A DNA stretch of 64,000 nucleotides from Staphylococcus ratti (lineage in GTDB: Bacteria; Bacillota; Bacilli; Staphylococcales; Staphylococcaceae), in contig NZ_CP086654.1 of assembly GCF_020883535.1 (NCBI RefSeq), positions 1,426,001-1,490,000 of the forward strand, in the 5' to 3' direction. This document shows positions 1 through 9,654 of this stretch, one piece after another. Under the pieces are notes generated by a model. It did no database searches, was not told where the DNA came from, and saw only the letters and a program-made list of their open reading frames with translations. The translations under genes and the position numbers were made by a program. How positions within the stretch are numbered: position 1 is the first letter of the stretch; each line of letters opens with the position of its first letter.

Positions 1-402
1 CGTAACATCATATTGTTGATACACAAAAGATAATACCGGCTCTCGCTGTGCTTTAATGCCACCAATTGATTGATAGTAGATTTGTGCAATAAACAGTAAA
101 GCCAATTGAAGTAAAATACTTCCCGTTAATCGACGTGATTTAGGTAATTTGCCGTTGTATGCCAAAAAACCAGTCGCTAACAGTAATAAAATATATGTGA
201 GATAACGTGTCAATCCGAACAAATAATTGAAAAAGCTATCTATTCCAACGCCTACAATTCCTAATTGAAAGAGGCCAAGCATTAATATAATGACAAAAAC
301 GATCGCCAAAACAAAACGCAACGAAGTATCTTTTTGTTTTTTCTTCGTCGTGCGTTTTCCTCGTGTGGAAGTTCGCGATTTTCGCTTTTTCGTTTGTGTC
401 AT
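1..402 (-). CDS. ftsK: DNA translocase FtsK/SpoIIIE, N-terminal fragment (runs off window)
   Basis: The first 134 codons of an FtsK/SpoIIIE-type translocase, which moves chromosome termini through the closing septum. I translated it by hand from the ATG at 402; a GAAGGTGA ribosome-binding site precedes it. The visible part has a very basic Lys/Arg/Thr tail (about residues 1-27) and then hydrophobic membrane segments (about 29-50, 57-75 and 85-105), as expected for the membrane anchor. The motor and gamma domains lie beyond position 1. Position next to rnjB matches S. aureus. Family assignment rests on architecture and synteny, because the ATPase motifs are not in view. Confidence 0.85.
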   Translation of the reverse strand, partial: MTQTKKRKSRTSTRGKRTTKKKQKDTSLRFVLAIVFVIILMLGLFQLGIVGVGIDSFFNYLFGLTRYLTYILLLLATGFLAYNGKLPKSRRLTGSILLQLALLFIAQIYYQSIGGIKAQREPVLSFVYQQYDVT

Positions 403-463
403 TTAAAGTCACCTTCTTCTTTCCTAAAATCTATGTATTGCTATTATAGCGCATTATATATGT

Positions 464-514
464 AAAAAAACGAATCCTCTCTTTAAAACAGCTACTTTCA
501 AAGAGAGGGATTCG
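464..514 (-). terminator. Intrinsic terminator of rnjB
   Basis: A hairpin with arms at 471-484 and 500-514 (one bulged base) is followed on the minus strand by seven T residues (464-470). It lies between rnjB and ftsK and should end rnjB transcripts. Confidence 0.9.
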
Positions 515-552
515 ATTGAGTTCATGAATTTCAAATCTTTATGCCAATCATG

Positions 553-2226
553 TTAAATTTCTGAAATGACAGGAATAATCATTGGACGACGACGTGTGCT
601 TTCAAAGAGTAATTTACTAATTTGATCACGCATATTTTGTTTGATTTCAGACCATTCAATATGTTTAGATTGTAAGCCTTCTTCAACAATTTCACGTACT
701 TTTGCTTCAGCTTCTTTTAATAACGCTTCACTTTCACGTACATAAACAAAACCACGTGATTGAATTTCTGGTCCAGCTGCAATCGTTTTATTTTTTGGAT
801 CTAACGTTACAACCGCAATAAATATACCATCTTCTGCCAATAAGTGTCTGTCACGAAGAACGATATTTCCAACGTCACCGACACCGATGCCGTCAATTAA
901 AACGTTACCTGCATGCACTTTTTCATTTAACGTCATATCTTTGCCGTCAAAACTAATAACATCCCCAGCTTCAACAAGGAAAATTTTCTCTGGCTTAACA
1001 CCTGTTTCGCTTGCAAGCTTCGCATGTGCAATTTGCATTTTAAATTCACCTTGTATTGGAATGAAATATTCCGGTTTCATCATGTTTAACATCATTTTAA
1101 GTTCTTCCATACAGCCATGACTTGAAGCATGAATTTTCTTGTTGTTAGGAATAACTTCAGCGCCAGCACGGACCAACTCATTAAGTGTTTCTCCGACGAT
1201 AACTTCCATATTAGCAGAAGCTGTTATCGCCAAAAATACAGAATCCCCGGGTTCAATGTTCATAATTTTATGTTTTTGACGTGCCATTTGACTTAAAGCT
1301 TCGACAGGCTCACCTTGCATTCCCGTCGCAATAATAATTACTTCATTTTTAGGGTAATTACCAACCTCATTAATTGGAATTAATAGCTCTTTTGGAATAT
1401 CAAAATATCCCATTTTACGCGCAATATTGAATGAACTTTCCAATGAACGTCCTAAAAATGAAACTTTACGATTTAAACGTGCTGCAATATTCAGTACTTG
1501 TTGAATACGAATAAAATTAGATGCAAAACATGATACAATTAAGCGTCCTTTAACTTTAGTGAATGCATCGTACATATGTGATTCAATAACATTTTCAGGC
1601 GTATTGTACCCTGGTTTTTCAGCTTCATTAGAGTCACTTAATAATGCAAAAACACCGTTCTGGCCTATTTCAGCCATTTTTTGAATATCTGGTGCATATT
1701 GCCCTTGCAGACTTTGATCAAACTTAAACTCACCTGTATATACAATCGCGCCATAGGATGTGTGAATACATATGCCTAAGCTATCTGGAATGCTATGTGT
1801 CGTGTTAAAAAATGTCACGTTCACCCCTTTAAAGCGCATGACCGATTCATTATTAACAACGTAATATCTGATTTTTTTATCAATATTACGCGCTTTCATA
1901 TTTTCTTTAACTAAACCAATTGTTAATTTTGAGCCATATACAGGCGCATCAACTTGTTCTAATACATAAGATACCGCGCCAATTGTATGTTCGTGACCGT
2001 GTGTTAAAAAGATACCTTTTAACTTATGTTTATTTTCAATGACATATTGAATATCAGGAATAACGATATCAATCCCTAACATTTCATCTTCTGGAAACAT
2101 CAGTCCCGCATCAAGCATAAACATTTCATCGTCTACTTCTACGATATACATATTTTTTGCGATTTCGCCTACGCCACCTAACGGAATAATGCGTATATTT
2201 TTATTTTTCTTCTTTACTAAATTCAA
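553..2226 (-). CDS. rnjB: Ribonuclease J2
   Basis: Metallo-beta-lactamase/beta-CASP ribonuclease, 557 aa, the length of S. aureus RNase J2. RNase J2 pairs with RNase J1 in mRNA turnover and 5'-end processing. The start is TTG at 2226: AGGAGG ends 6 nt upstream, and an in-frame extension to 2292 would run through that ribosome-binding site. The zinc motif at residues 76-81 reads HGHEHT instead of the HxHxDH of RNase J1, so the Asp and last His are replaced. This is the known signature of the J2 paralog with weak intrinsic activity. The beta-CASP region and C-terminal domain look intact. It is separated from pnp by an inserted protease gene. Confidence 0.95.
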   Translation of the reverse strand: MNLVKKKNKNIRIIPLGGVGEIAKNMYIVEVDDEMFMLDAGLMFPEDEMLGIDIVIPDIQYVIENKHKLKGIFLTHGHEHTIGAVSYVLEQVDAPVYGSKLTIGLVKENMKARNIDKKIRYYVVNNESVMRFKGVNVTFFNTTHSIPDSLGICIHTSYGAIVYTGEFKFDQSLQGQYAPDIQKMAEIGQNGVFALLSDSNEAEKPGYNTPENVIESHMYDAFTKVKGRLIVSCFASNFIRIQQVLNIAARLNRKVSFLGRSLESSFNIARKMGYFDIPKELLIPINEVGNYPKNEVIIIATGMQGEPVEALSQMARQKHKIMNIEPGDSVFLAITASANMEVIVGETLNELVRAGAEVIPNNKKIHASSHGCMEELKMMLNMMKPEYFIPIQGEFKMQIAHAKLASETGVKPEKIFLVEAGDVISFDGKDMTLNEKVHAGNVLIDGIGVGDVGNIVLRDRHLLAEDGIFIAVVTLDPKNKTIAAGPEIQSRGFVYVRESEALLKEAEAKVREIVEEGLQSKHIEWSEIKQNMRDQISKLLFESTRRRPMIIPVISEI

Positions 2227-2351
2227 AATGTTACCTCCTAATAAATATAACCCGTCCATTGTACATTCATATCTTATTATAGTTGATATCATAACGTCTG
2301 TACACTATTAAAGCATGTACATGGAATTATCTATTAAAACAAAGATAAAAT

Positions 2352-2392
2352 AAGCGTGAGTCAGAAATTGATTTGTTTTCTGACTCACGCTT
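2352..2392 (-). terminator. Terminator after the M30 protease gene
   Basis: A perfect 16-bp stem (AAGCGTGAGTCAGAAA and its complement) with a 9-nt loop begins 8 nt past the protease stop codon. On the minus strand it is followed by ATTTTATC, a modest T-tract. It separates the protease transcript from rnjB. Confidence 0.8.
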
Positions 2393-2400
2393 ATCACTTT

Positions 2401-3717
2401 TTACTTCACTTTCTTATATTTAATTTTTGCGTCTTTATCTTTCGGTACTTCAATAGGCTTTGATGTTTCAAACATTACTGAACCTTGAGGGGCTAGTCTT
2501 TGTGGCAACTCTCCAACTGGTTGAGGATTAACCGCCTTGAAACTAGGGTCACCTTTAAAACCATGCATCCCTTTAGCTTCTTTTTTCTTTAAAGCAATTC
2601 TAAAGTTGGTCATAAACTCCCCTAACGTCATGTTAGGATCAACATGTTTTTTGATTGCTTTTTCTAAAGCAACATCCGTATCTGCAGGATCTTGTAAGAT
2701 TTCTTTGAATATTTTATCGCCATTGTCGCTTTGCGTACGAAGGTATTGAGAAAATAGATAAGATAATGAATAGTTAGAAAGAACGTCGCCACGATGATTC
2801 CACTTGATCAAAGAGTGCCCGTTTGCAATTGAAGTGGATTGATTATAATAGTCAATTCTGTGATCTAACGCTTTTCCTAAGTACATTTGTTCACTTGCCA
2901 TAGCAAAGGCTTCATCTAACCATACATCCATGCCGTCTTCTTTTTTCTCTTTTAATAATTTTTGATTCGCATTCACCATATGTTGATATTCATGTGCGAG
3001 TGTAGAATATACTTTATTTTCTTTTAAGTGATTTTTATCTTCTCCCATTGCAGGATACGTATCCATATAGAACACTTCAGTACGATTCGAATGAGGTCCG
3101 TCATACAAATCCCTCGGGTGGAAATATCCACCTATATAAGAACCCGTATTATCAAAATCATCTTTGATATCATAGATTAAAATATTCACTTTGCCATCAT
3201 GATCTACGTCAGAAGGCTTACCAAATTTTTCTTTAACGAGAGGATCAATTTTATTATCAAACTCTTTACCTATATTTTGTGCTTGTTTGTCGGTAATGTG
3301 TTTATCTGCCACCCATACATTTGCTGTTTTACCGTTATATTTTAATTGGGCTTTCGTTCGTTCATTCGTATTATTTTTCATATTAACCGTAGTAAACATG
3401 CGGAAATCATTAAGTTTTGCGTTTGAAATTGTATTTTCTGATCGACGCACTTTATCGGTAATAGGCGCTTTTTCTTTAGGTGCTTCAAAAACCTTATCTT
3501 TTTGATAAGACTGTAAATTATTAGGTTTCATCGCATCCAACGTTTGTGCTCTAAAATTATTTTGTTGAGGTTTACCTATAAAAGCATCTCCCCCATCTTT
3601 ATTCGTATCTTCATTATTAATAATGTAAGTATGTGCTTCAGCAAAGGAATTTAAAGAAAGTACTGCAACCATTGAACTAGCGATAAACGAAGTTATCATT
3701 TTTTTCTTTTTTGACAT
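2401..3717 (-). CDS. Secreted M30-family (hyicolysin-type) neutral metalloprotease, ShpII-like
   Basis: A 438-aa secreted zinc protease. A typical signal peptide (basic KKKK, then a hydrophobic core, ending near residue 28) is followed by a propeptide-like stretch. The zinc motif HEYQH is at residues 242-246, with a probable third ligand Glu269 in WLDEAF, as in family M30. The S. hyicus neutral protease ShpII defines this family and, from memory, is also made as a 438-residue precursor that is secreted and processed. Start ATG has AAGGAGG upstream. The gene stands alone with its own terminator and interrupts the usual rnjB-pnp adjacency, so it is an accessory insertion. Exact orthology to ShpII is inferred from motif and length. 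Confidence 0.88.
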   Translation of the reverse strand: MSKKKKMITSFIASSMVAVLSLNSFAEAHTYIINNEDTNKDGGDAFIGKPQQNNFRAQTLDAMKPNNLQSYQKDKVFEAPKEKAPITDKVRRSENTISNAKLNDFRMFTTVNMKNNTNERTKAQLKYNGKTANVWVADKHITDKQAQNIGKEFDNKIDPLVKEKFGKPSDVDHDGKVNILIYDIKDDFDNTGSYIGGYFHPRDLYDGPHSNRTEVFYMDTYPAMGEDKNHLKENKVYSTLAHEYQHMVNANQKLLKEKKEDGMDVWLDEAFAMASEQMYLGKALDHRIDYYNQSTSIANGHSLIKWNHRGDVLSNYSLSYLFSQYLRTQSDNGDKIFKEILQDPADTDVALEKAIKKHVDPNMTLGEFMTNFRIALKKKEAKGMHGFKGDPSFKAVNPQPVGELPQRLAPQGSVMFETSKPIEVPKDKDAKIKYKKVK

Positions 3718-4032
3718 TTATACTTCCTCCTTAAAATTTAATTAACCCTAACTTAACACTTATATAAAACTCAATCAATGCTCAGATTATCTAATAAATT
3801 GTTCATATTTTAACTACATAATATTAAATATGTTAGTTTGTTTATATTCTAAGATACGTAAATATACGATACTCTTATGCCATAGTAATTTTTTCTGATT
3901 TTTCGATATTTTGTAATAATTAGGAAAATAAATATTTAAAGGTTTAAATTTTGTCCTATCGTGAAAGCTTTGTAATTGATTAAGATTGTTCACTTGGATG
4001 CTTAGATGTTTTATCTACACAATTTAATCAAT
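3718..4032. other. AT-rich upstream region of the protease gene
   Basis: About 315 bp without a credible gene, very AT-rich. It must hold the protease promoter. A weak candidate on the minus strand is TTGATT, 17 nt, TAAGTT, about 60-90 nt upstream of the ATG. I see no clear operator. Confidence 0.4.
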
Positions 4033-4078
4033 AAAAAAGCGACAAAGAAATCTATCATTCTAGAATTTCTTTACCGCT
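4033..4078 (-). terminator. Intrinsic terminator of pnp
   Basis: Arms at 4038-4051 and 4065-4078 pair over 14 bp, including two G-U pairs on the minus strand, followed by a run of T. It lies 24 nt past the pnp stop codon. Confidence 0.85.
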
Positions 4079-4101
4079 ATTTTTAATATCCTATATAATA
4101 C

Positions 4102-6204
4102 TTATTTTGAGTTTAATAATACTTTATGAGACGCATTAACACGCCCTTGTTTATCAATCTCAGTGACCTTAACTTGTAGCGTATCGCCGATTTTAAGTAC
4201 GTCTTCCACTTTATTGATACGTTCGTTCGCAATTTGTGAAATGTGAACTAATGCATCTTTACCAGGGAAAAGCTCTACAAATGCGCCAAATTTTTCGATA
4301 CGTTTTACTTTTCCTTCGTACACTTGTCCTACTTCTGCTTCGCGCACAATGCTTTCAATCCATTCACGTGCTTGATTAATCATCTCTTGTTCCGTTGAAC
4401 CAATATAAACCGTACCATCTTGTTCGATGTCTAATTTTACGCCAGTCGCATCAATAATTTCGTTAATTTGCTTACCACCTGGTCCAATAACATCTCTGAT
4501 TTTTTCAGGTTTTATCATTAAAGTTTCAACTTTAGGCGCATACGCACTTAATTCTGAACGAGGCTGTTCAATTGTTTGAAGCATATGTTCTAAAATCGCT
4601 AAACGACCTTGACGTGCTTGTTCAAGCGCTTCTTCAATGACTTCTTTTGTTAAGCCATCAATTTTAATGTCCATTTGAATCGCTGTAATGCCGTCTTTTG
4701 TACCTGCTACTTTAAAGTCCATATCACCAAGCGCATCTTCCATCCCTTGGATATCCGTTAAAATCGTATAACTTTCATCGCGCGTTACGAGTCCCATCGC
4801 AATACCAGCCACTGGCGCTTTAATTGGTACCCCTGCATCCATTAATGCAAGCGTAGAGCCACAGATAGAAGCTTGGGAAGATGAACCATTAGATTCTAGC
4901 ACTTCACTCACAATACGTACTGTATATGGAAAAGTTTTTTCATCAGGAATAATATATTTTAATGCTCGTTCACCTAGCGCACCGTGTCCAATTTCACGAC
5001 GTCCCGGTGCACGAACAGGTCCTGTCTCACCAACAGAGAAATTCGGGAAATTGTAGTGATGCATAAAGCGTTTATGTTCTTCTTCTCCTAAGCCATCAAT
5101 AATTTGATATTCTGAAATCGAACCCAATGTTAAAACAGATATTGCTTGTGTTTGACCACGTGTAAATAAACCTGAACCATGCGCACGTGGTAAAAGTCCA
5201 ACTTCAGAAGATAATGGACGAATTTCATCTGGCTTACGGCCATCTGGTCTAACCTTTTCATCAGCAATTAAGCGACGTACCTCATCTTTGATTAACACGT
5301 TGATAATCTTGTTTACTTCTTGAAGCAATGCCTCGTTCTCAGGGTCTTCTTCATTAATATATTCAGCAACAATTGCGTCTTTAATTGCATCTAGATTAGC
5401 TTCACGTTCTTGTTTATCGACCGTTTGAATCGCTTCGTTTAATCGATTTTCTTCAGCTTTCGCTTTAACTGAATCGATTAATGTTTGATTTTTTTCTTGT
5501 GGAATAAATTCGTGCTTTTCTGGTTGAATATGTGCAATAATTTCTTCTTGGAAAGCGCATAATCTTTGGATTTCTTTATGTCCAAATAGAATTGCTTCTA
5601 ACATTTCAGTTTCTGTAATCTCACTCGCACCTGCTTCAACCATGTTAATCGCGTCTTTGTGCCCCGCTACTTCTAAGTCTAAACGCGACTGTGCTTTTTG
5701 TTCTAAATTTGGATTAATGACATATTCGCCATCGATATAGCCTACATTTACACCTGCAATTGGTCCTTGGAAAGGAATATCTGACACACTTAATGCCATA
5801 GACGAACCTATCATTGCTGCCATTTCTGGGGAGCAGTTTGGATCTGCACTTAACACCATGTTCATAATTTGAACATCATGACGGTACCCTTCTGGGAAAA
5901 GTGGACGAATTGGGCGATCGATTAAACGGGCTGTTAATGTGGCTTCATCTGCTGGACGACCTTCACGCTTTTTAAATCCACCTGGAATTTTACCTGCGGC
6001 ATACATTTTTTCTTCATAATTTACAGTTAATGGAAAGAAATCGCCATCGCGTGGTTCTTTGGATGCTGTTGCTGTCGATAAAACAACAGTATCACCATAA
6101 CGAACAAGGACTGCCCCGTTCGCTTGTTTAGCGAGTTGACCTGTTTCTATCGTTAACGGTTGGTTTGCCCACTCCGTTTTAAATACCATTTTTTCTTGAG
6201 ACAT
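4102..6204 (-). CDS. pnp: Polyribonucleotide nucleotidyltransferase (PNPase)
   Basis: A 700-aa 3'-5' phosphorolytic exoribonuclease that degrades RNA to nucleoside diphosphates and works with the staphylococcal RNA decay enzymes. Two RNase PH-like domains occupy roughly residues 1-220 and 310-540. A KH domain with the IGPGGK loop follows, and then an S1 domain ([18 protein letters not shown]). Length matches S. aureus PNPase. AGGAGA-type ribosome-binding sequence lies just upstream of the ATG. It sits downstream of rpsO, as is usual, but a terminator separates the two genes. Confidence 0.98.
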   Translation of the reverse strand: MSQEKMVFKTEWANQPLTIETGQLAKQANGAVLVRYGDTVVLSTATASKEPRDGDFFPLTVNYEEKMYAAGKIPGGFKKREGRPADEATLTARLIDRPIRPLFPEGYRHDVQIMNMVLSADPNCSPEMAAMIGSSMALSVSDIPFQGPIAGVNVGYIDGEYVINPNLEQKAQSRLDLEVAGHKDAINMVEAGASEITETEMLEAILFGHKEIQRLCAFQEEIIAHIQPEKHEFIPQEKNQTLIDSVKAKAEENRLNEAIQTVDKQEREANLDAIKDAIVAEYINEEDPENEALLQEVNKIINVLIKDEVRRLIADEKVRPDGRKPDEIRPLSSEVGLLPRAHGSGLFTRGQTQAISVLTLGSISEYQIIDGLGEEEHKRFMHHYNFPNFSVGETGPVRAPGRREIGHGALGERALKYIIPDEKTFPYTVRIVSEVLESNGSSSQASICGSTLALMDAGVPIKAPVAGIAMGLVTRDESYTILTDIQGMEDALGDMDFKVAGTKDGITAIQMDIKIDGLTKEVIEEALEQARQGRLAILEHMLQTIEQPRSELSAYAPKVETLMIKPEKIRDVIGPGGKQINEIIDATGVKLDIEQDGTVYIGSTEQEMINQAREWIESIVREAEVGQVYEGKVKRIEKFGAFVELFPGKDALVHISQIANERINKVEDVLKIGDTLQVKVTEIDKQGRVNASHKVLLNSK

Positions 6205-6306
6205 GAATAATCTCCTCTCCTACTTCGATATACGTTTCATCAATTATTATAGCTTACTTACAAAATGCGATACAAACGCTTTATCGATAAATTGTTTATA
6301 ACATAG

Positions 6307-6345
6307 TAAAAAAAGAAAGAAACCAAAGCCTGGCCTCTTTCTTTT
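6307..6345 (-). terminator. Terminator between rpsO and pnp
   Basis: Arms AAGAAAGA/TCTTTCTT, extended by four inner pairs, are followed on the minus strand by a T-rich run. It lies just after rpsO and probably allows partial readthrough into pnp. Confidence 0.8.
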
Positions 6346-6360
6346 CCATGTGATGATACA

Positions 6361-6630
6361 TTAACGACGGATACCTAATGACTTAATAAGTTCACGGTAA
6401 CGTTGAATGTCTTTTTCACGTAAATAGTTTAATAAATGGCGACGACGACCTACCATTTTTAATAAACCACGACGAGAGTGGTGGTCTTTTTTGTGTGTAC
6501 GTAAATGATCGTTTAATGCAGTGATTTCTGCAGTTAACACAGCGATTTGAACTTCTGGAGAACCAGTGTCAGATTCGTGTGTACGATATTGTTTGATTAA
6601 TTCATTTTTACGTTCTTGTGAAATTGCCAT
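6361..6630 (-). CDS. rpsO: Small ribosomal subunit protein uS15
   Basis: An 89-aa S15, the normal length. It binds the central domain of 16S rRNA early in 30S assembly. Family sequences are clear: [17 protein letters not shown] near residues 17-33 and [19 protein letters not shown] in the middle. The ribosome-binding site AAAGGAGGA precedes the ATG. It lies between ribF and pnp, as in other Bacillota. Confidence 0.99.
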   Translation of the reverse strand: MAISQERKNELIKQYRTHESDTGSPEVQIAVLTAEITALNDHLRTHKKDHHSRRGLLKMVGRRRHLLNYLREKDIQRYRELIKSLGIRR

Positions 6631-6644
6631 TTGTCAATTTCCTC

Positions 6645-6730
6645 CTTTAATTTGTTTAAGATGCCTTAATCTGAGTGAGGCGTCGGAGTTTCAACCTACC
6701 AAGACTAAGGTCGATAGTCCATACTTACAG
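6645..6730 (-). promoter_or_regulatory. Candidate S15 autoregulatory leader
   Basis: The gap of about 100 bp between ribF and rpsO contains short pairing segments on the minus strand (GACTA/TAGTC, and GACGCCT with AGGCATC carrying one mismatch). S15 leaders commonly mediate feedback in bacteria. Assignment here rests on position and weak structure only. Confidence 0.35.
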
Positions 6731-6733
6731 ACT

Positions 6734-7705
6734 TTATTTATTATATGATACATTATCGTCAAAATCAACTGATAACAAATATTTCGCACGTTCTTTATCT
6801 TGATTCATTTGTGCGACAAGTGGATCAATGCCGTCAAATTTCATCTCTGGACGTAAGTAGTGATGCCATACTAAAACGACACGTTCACCATAAATATTTT
6901 CATCAAAATCAAAAATATTCACTTCGATGACGACTTGTGGCAAGTCTTCATGAAATGTAGGTTTTACCCCTACATTACAAACTCCGCGATATATTTTATC
7001 ACTTGTTCCTATTTTCATGCTTACCGCATAGACACCTTTAGTTGGAAGTAAGTAATCATCACTCGGTTCAATGTTGGCAGTTGGGAAGCCGATCGTACGG
7101 CCTCGTTTTTCACCTTGTACTACTGTTCCTTTGATTTGATAACGATAACCTAGTTGTTCATTTGCCTTTTGTAAATCGCCTTTTTTCAATGCATCACGTA
7201 TAGCAGTTGTAGAAATCTTTTCATTGTTTAAATCTTGCTTACCTACAGTAATACATTCAAAATTATCTCGATATTCTTGTAACATTGCCATATTACCTTT
7301 TCCATATTTGCCAAATGTAAAATCAAATCCCGCTACGATCACATGCGCTCGGTTTTTCACAAGATAATCATGAATAAATGAGTCTGATGATACTTCTGCA
7401 AAACGAGAGGAGAAGTTGACAACCAAACAATAATCAATATCATATTGACGCAGTCGTTCAATTTTATCATCTAAAGGCGTCAAATAGGTCGTGCGCTTCT
7501 GCTTAGGATTTAACACAACTGACGGATGTGGGTCAAACGTCATTACCGCTTTTTTTATGCCTCGTTCAGTAGCAACTTCTTGTAATTTATGGATTAAAGC
7601 CTGATGGCCACGATGTAAGCCGTCAAAAAAGCCTAATGCAATTGCAATGTCTTCTTGAATATATTGCTCAGGTTGAATGGGATGTGTAATTTCTATAACT
7701 TCCAT
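6734..7705 (-). CDS. ribF: Bifunctional riboflavin kinase / FAD synthetase
   Basis: A 323-aa enzyme that phosphorylates riboflavin to FMN and adenylates FMN to FAD. The N-terminal nucleotidyltransferase half carries GFFDGLHRGHQ (about residues 26-36). The C-terminal flavokinase half carries GFPTANI and the closing VLVWHHYLRPEMKFDG region. Start ATG has AAAGGAGC upstream. It follows truB by 17 bp on the same strand and is probably cotranscribed with it, as in S. aureus (where it is often called ribC). Confidence 0.97.
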   Translation of the reverse strand: MEVIEITHPIQPEQYIQEDIAIALGFFDGLHRGHQALIHKLQEVATERGIKKAVMTFDPHPSVVLNPKQKRTTYLTPLDDKIERLRQYDIDYCLVVNFSSRFAEVSSDSFIHDYLVKNRAHVIVAGFDFTFGKYGKGNMAMLQEYRDNFECITVGKQDLNNEKISTTAIRDALKKGDLQKANEQLGYRYQIKGTVVQGEKRGRTIGFPTANIEPSDDYLLPTKGVYAVSMKIGTSDKIYRGVCNVGVKPTFHEDLPQVVIEVNIFDFDENIYGERVVLVWHHYLRPEMKFDGIDPLVAQMNQDKERAKYLLSVDFDDNVSYNK

Positions 7706-7722
7706 ATTCCAATGCTCCTTTA

Positions 7723-8640
7723 TTAATTAAACACCTTTTTCGGTTTGATTTCGTCATGAGACGTTGGATGTGGTTCATAAATTGCTAATACGTTTTTAGA
7801 GGATGCATCCACGAAAACGAGTTGCGTATTTAAAGCGCTATCAAAACGCGCAGTTGACAACTTCTGACCATTTAATATACGTTGTTTCAATCGGTCATCT
7901 TTCACTTGAATCATCGGTAAAGCCTTCAAACCATATACCAATGGTAAAATGGATTCATCTAATGTGCCATTTTGATGATGTTCAGAAATTGTTTCAAGGG
8001 AGAGCGCTTGTTCTATATGAAAACCACCGCTATTTGTACGCGTCAATCGAGACATATGTGCTGGAAAATTCAATTTTTTTCCAATGTCGGTTGCTAAAGT
8101 ACGGATATATGTCCCTTTTCCACACGTCACCTCTATTTTAAATGTAGCACATCCTTTATTAAAAACCACTTGATTTAACCGTTTAATATGTTCAATCTTT
8201 ACTTGTCTTGATGGACGTTCAACGGTTTCACCTTGTCGTGCATATTCATATAGCTTTTTGCCATTGACTTTCACTGAGGAATACATAGGAGGAATTTGTG
8301 TTATCGTCCCTTGAAATGTCAATAAAACCGCGTCAATTTGTTCATTCGTCACCATACCTTCAGTCACGCTTTTAGATTCTAAAACTTCTCCCGTTTGATC
8401 TTCAGTCGTCGTAGAAAATCCAATTGTAACATCTGCCACATACGTTTTCCCCATATCCATCACATAGTCGCTGACTTTCGTAGCTTGTCCAATACATATC
8501 GGAAGCACACCATCCACTTCAGGATCTAACGTTCCTGTATGTCCTATTTTTTTTGTTTTTAAAATTTTACGCAGTTTAAATACGACATCATGACTCGTGA
8601 GTCCACGCGATTTATACACAGGTAAAATACCATGGTACAT
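7723..8640 (-). CDS. truB: tRNA pseudouridine-55 synthase
   Basis: Converts U55 to pseudouridine in the T-loop of tRNAs. The protein has 305 aa from the ATG at 8640, the S. aureus length. GAGGAG lies upstream of this ATG, so the in-frame extension to 8712 is rejected. The catalytic Asp is in [14 protein letters not shown] (about residues 34-47). A PUA-like C-terminal segment ends in IKPKKVFN. It lies between rbfA and ribF. Confidence 0.97.
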   Translation of the reverse strand: MYHGILPVYKSRGLTSHDVVFKLRKILKTKKIGHTGTLDPEVDGVLPICIGQATKVSDYVMDMGKTYVADVTIGFSTTTEDQTGEVLESKSVTEGMVTNEQIDAVLLTFQGTITQIPPMYSSVKVNGKKLYEYARQGETVERPSRQVKIEHIKRLNQVVFNKGCATFKIEVTCGKGTYIRTLATDIGKKLNFPAHMSRLTRTNSGGFHIEQALSLETISEHHQNGTLDESILPLVYGLKALPMIQVKDDRLKQRILNGQKLSTARFDSALNTQLVFVDASSKNVLAIYEPHPTSHDEIKPKKVFN

Positions 8641-8716
8641 AGCTTCACTCCTCTTCATAAAAAAACTAGGATACGGCCCACTATATGGTCGTGTGAGGTA
8701 TCCCAGTATCAATCAT

Positions 8717-9061
8717 TTAATCTTTTTTGTGTAGGTCTTGGATCAATTGCTCAATTCGATTACCGTATTCAATCGATTCATCGTATTCAAATTGTAAATC
8801 AGGCACGACACGTAAACGCATACGTTGACCAATTTCAGTTTTGATAAAACCTTTTGCTTTTTCAAGACCTTTAAATGTATCTTCTCGCTCTTTTTCACTA
8901 CCAAGCACTGTACAGTACACCTTTGCTAGTGAAAGGTCATTTGTAGGTTGAACTTCTGTAATCGTTAAAAATCCAACACGCGGATCTTTAAGTTTGTTGT
9001 TAATAATGTCCATTAACTCTTTTTTCATTTGTTCGCCTACACGTTCAGCTCTCATATTCAT
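8717..9061 (-). CDS. rbfA: 30S ribosome-binding factor RbfA
   Basis: A 114-aa KH-fold factor needed for late 30S maturation near the 5' helix of 16S r[17 protein letters not shown] at the start and [13 protein letters not shown] after it are family hallmarks. A second possible start (residue 3) would match homologs about as well. The ribosome-binding site is AAGAGGTG. In S. aureus rbfA follows infB directly; here a VOC-fold gene is inserted between them. Confidence 0.97.
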   Translation of the reverse strand: MNMRAERVGEQMKKELMDIINNKLKDPRVGFLTITEVQPTNDLSLAKVYCTVLGSEKEREDTFKGLEKAKGFIKTEIGQRMRLRVVPDLQFEYDESIEYGNRIEQLIQDLHKKD

Positions 9062-9159
9062 TGTATTTCACCTCTTTTAATTAAATTTTATAGTGGTTTC
9101 CTTATCTCAATATTATATAGGACAGTTAAAATGCCCGTCAATCTCTCGAAATCGTTGGA

Positions 9160-9546
9160 CTAGAATTCATTAAATACGAGAACATTAAAGAAATGATTAT
9201 CGATATCTTGGAAAACACAGCCAATAAAACCATCTCGCTTATGTTTAGGTTGTACAATGGTTCCCCCTGCTTTTGAAACATTCTCAATTAATCGATCTAA
9301 ATCTGCTTCACTCGAAACAGAAAGTGAGATAAGTACGTCATGACCGCTTACCTCTTGTTGCAAATAGGATTTGAACGTCGGATGTTCTACAAACATTATA
9401 GGAGATGACGGACCGGCTTGTATGCCAAACATGTGCCCTTTTTGCTCAGGACGTTGCATAATTTCAAAACCTATTGCATCATAAAATGTCATGCTTTTCT
9501 TTAAATCATTTACCGCTAAATTAAACCACATATTTGTCACTAACAT
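9160..9546 (-). CDS. VOC-superfamily (glyoxalase/bleomycin-resistance-like) protein
   Basis: A 128-aa single-domain VOC protein. The N-terminal beta-alpha unit (MWFNLAVNDLKKSMTFYDAIGFEI) and the C-terminal GCVFQDIDNHFFNVL are typical of this fold. It could be a small-molecule-binding or metal-dependent enzyme; the sequence does not show the substrate. A strong ribosome-binding site (AAGGGGGAG) precedes the ATG. It lies between infB and rbfA, which are adjacent in S. aureus, so it is a lineage-specific insertion on the operon strand. The infB terminator lies upstream of it, so it may have its own promoter or depend on readthrough. Confidence 0.8.
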   Translation of the reverse strand: MLVTNMWFNLAVNDLKKSMTFYDAIGFEIMQRPEQKGHMFGIQAGPSSPIMFVEHPTFKSYLQQEVSGHDVLISLSVSSEADLDRLIENVSKAGGTIVQPKHKRDGFIGCVFQDIDNHFFNVLVFNEF

Positions 9547-9582
9547 TAAATCTCCCCCTTAATGATATGTGTTCAAGATGAT

Positions 9583-9620
9583 AAAAAACGGAGCAGAGAC
9601 ATCTCATCGTCTAAGCCCCG
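9583..9620 (-). terminator. Terminator after infB
   Basis: Arms 9589-9600 and 9609-9620 pair over about 10 of 12 positions, followed by six T on the minus strand. It would end or attenuate the nusA-infB transcript before the VOC gene and rbfA. Confidence 0.75.
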
Positions 9621-9654
9621 ATAATGTTTCGAACGGTTAACCATTTGATACGCC

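Noticed and set aside
2227..2292. N-terminal extension of RNase J2
   Set aside because: It would translate the AGGAGG ribosome-binding site; homologs start at the TTG at 2226.
3885..3910. Possible CodY box upstream of the protease gene
   Set aside because: The best alignment to AATTTTCWGAAAATT has about five mismatches in a very AT-rich region.
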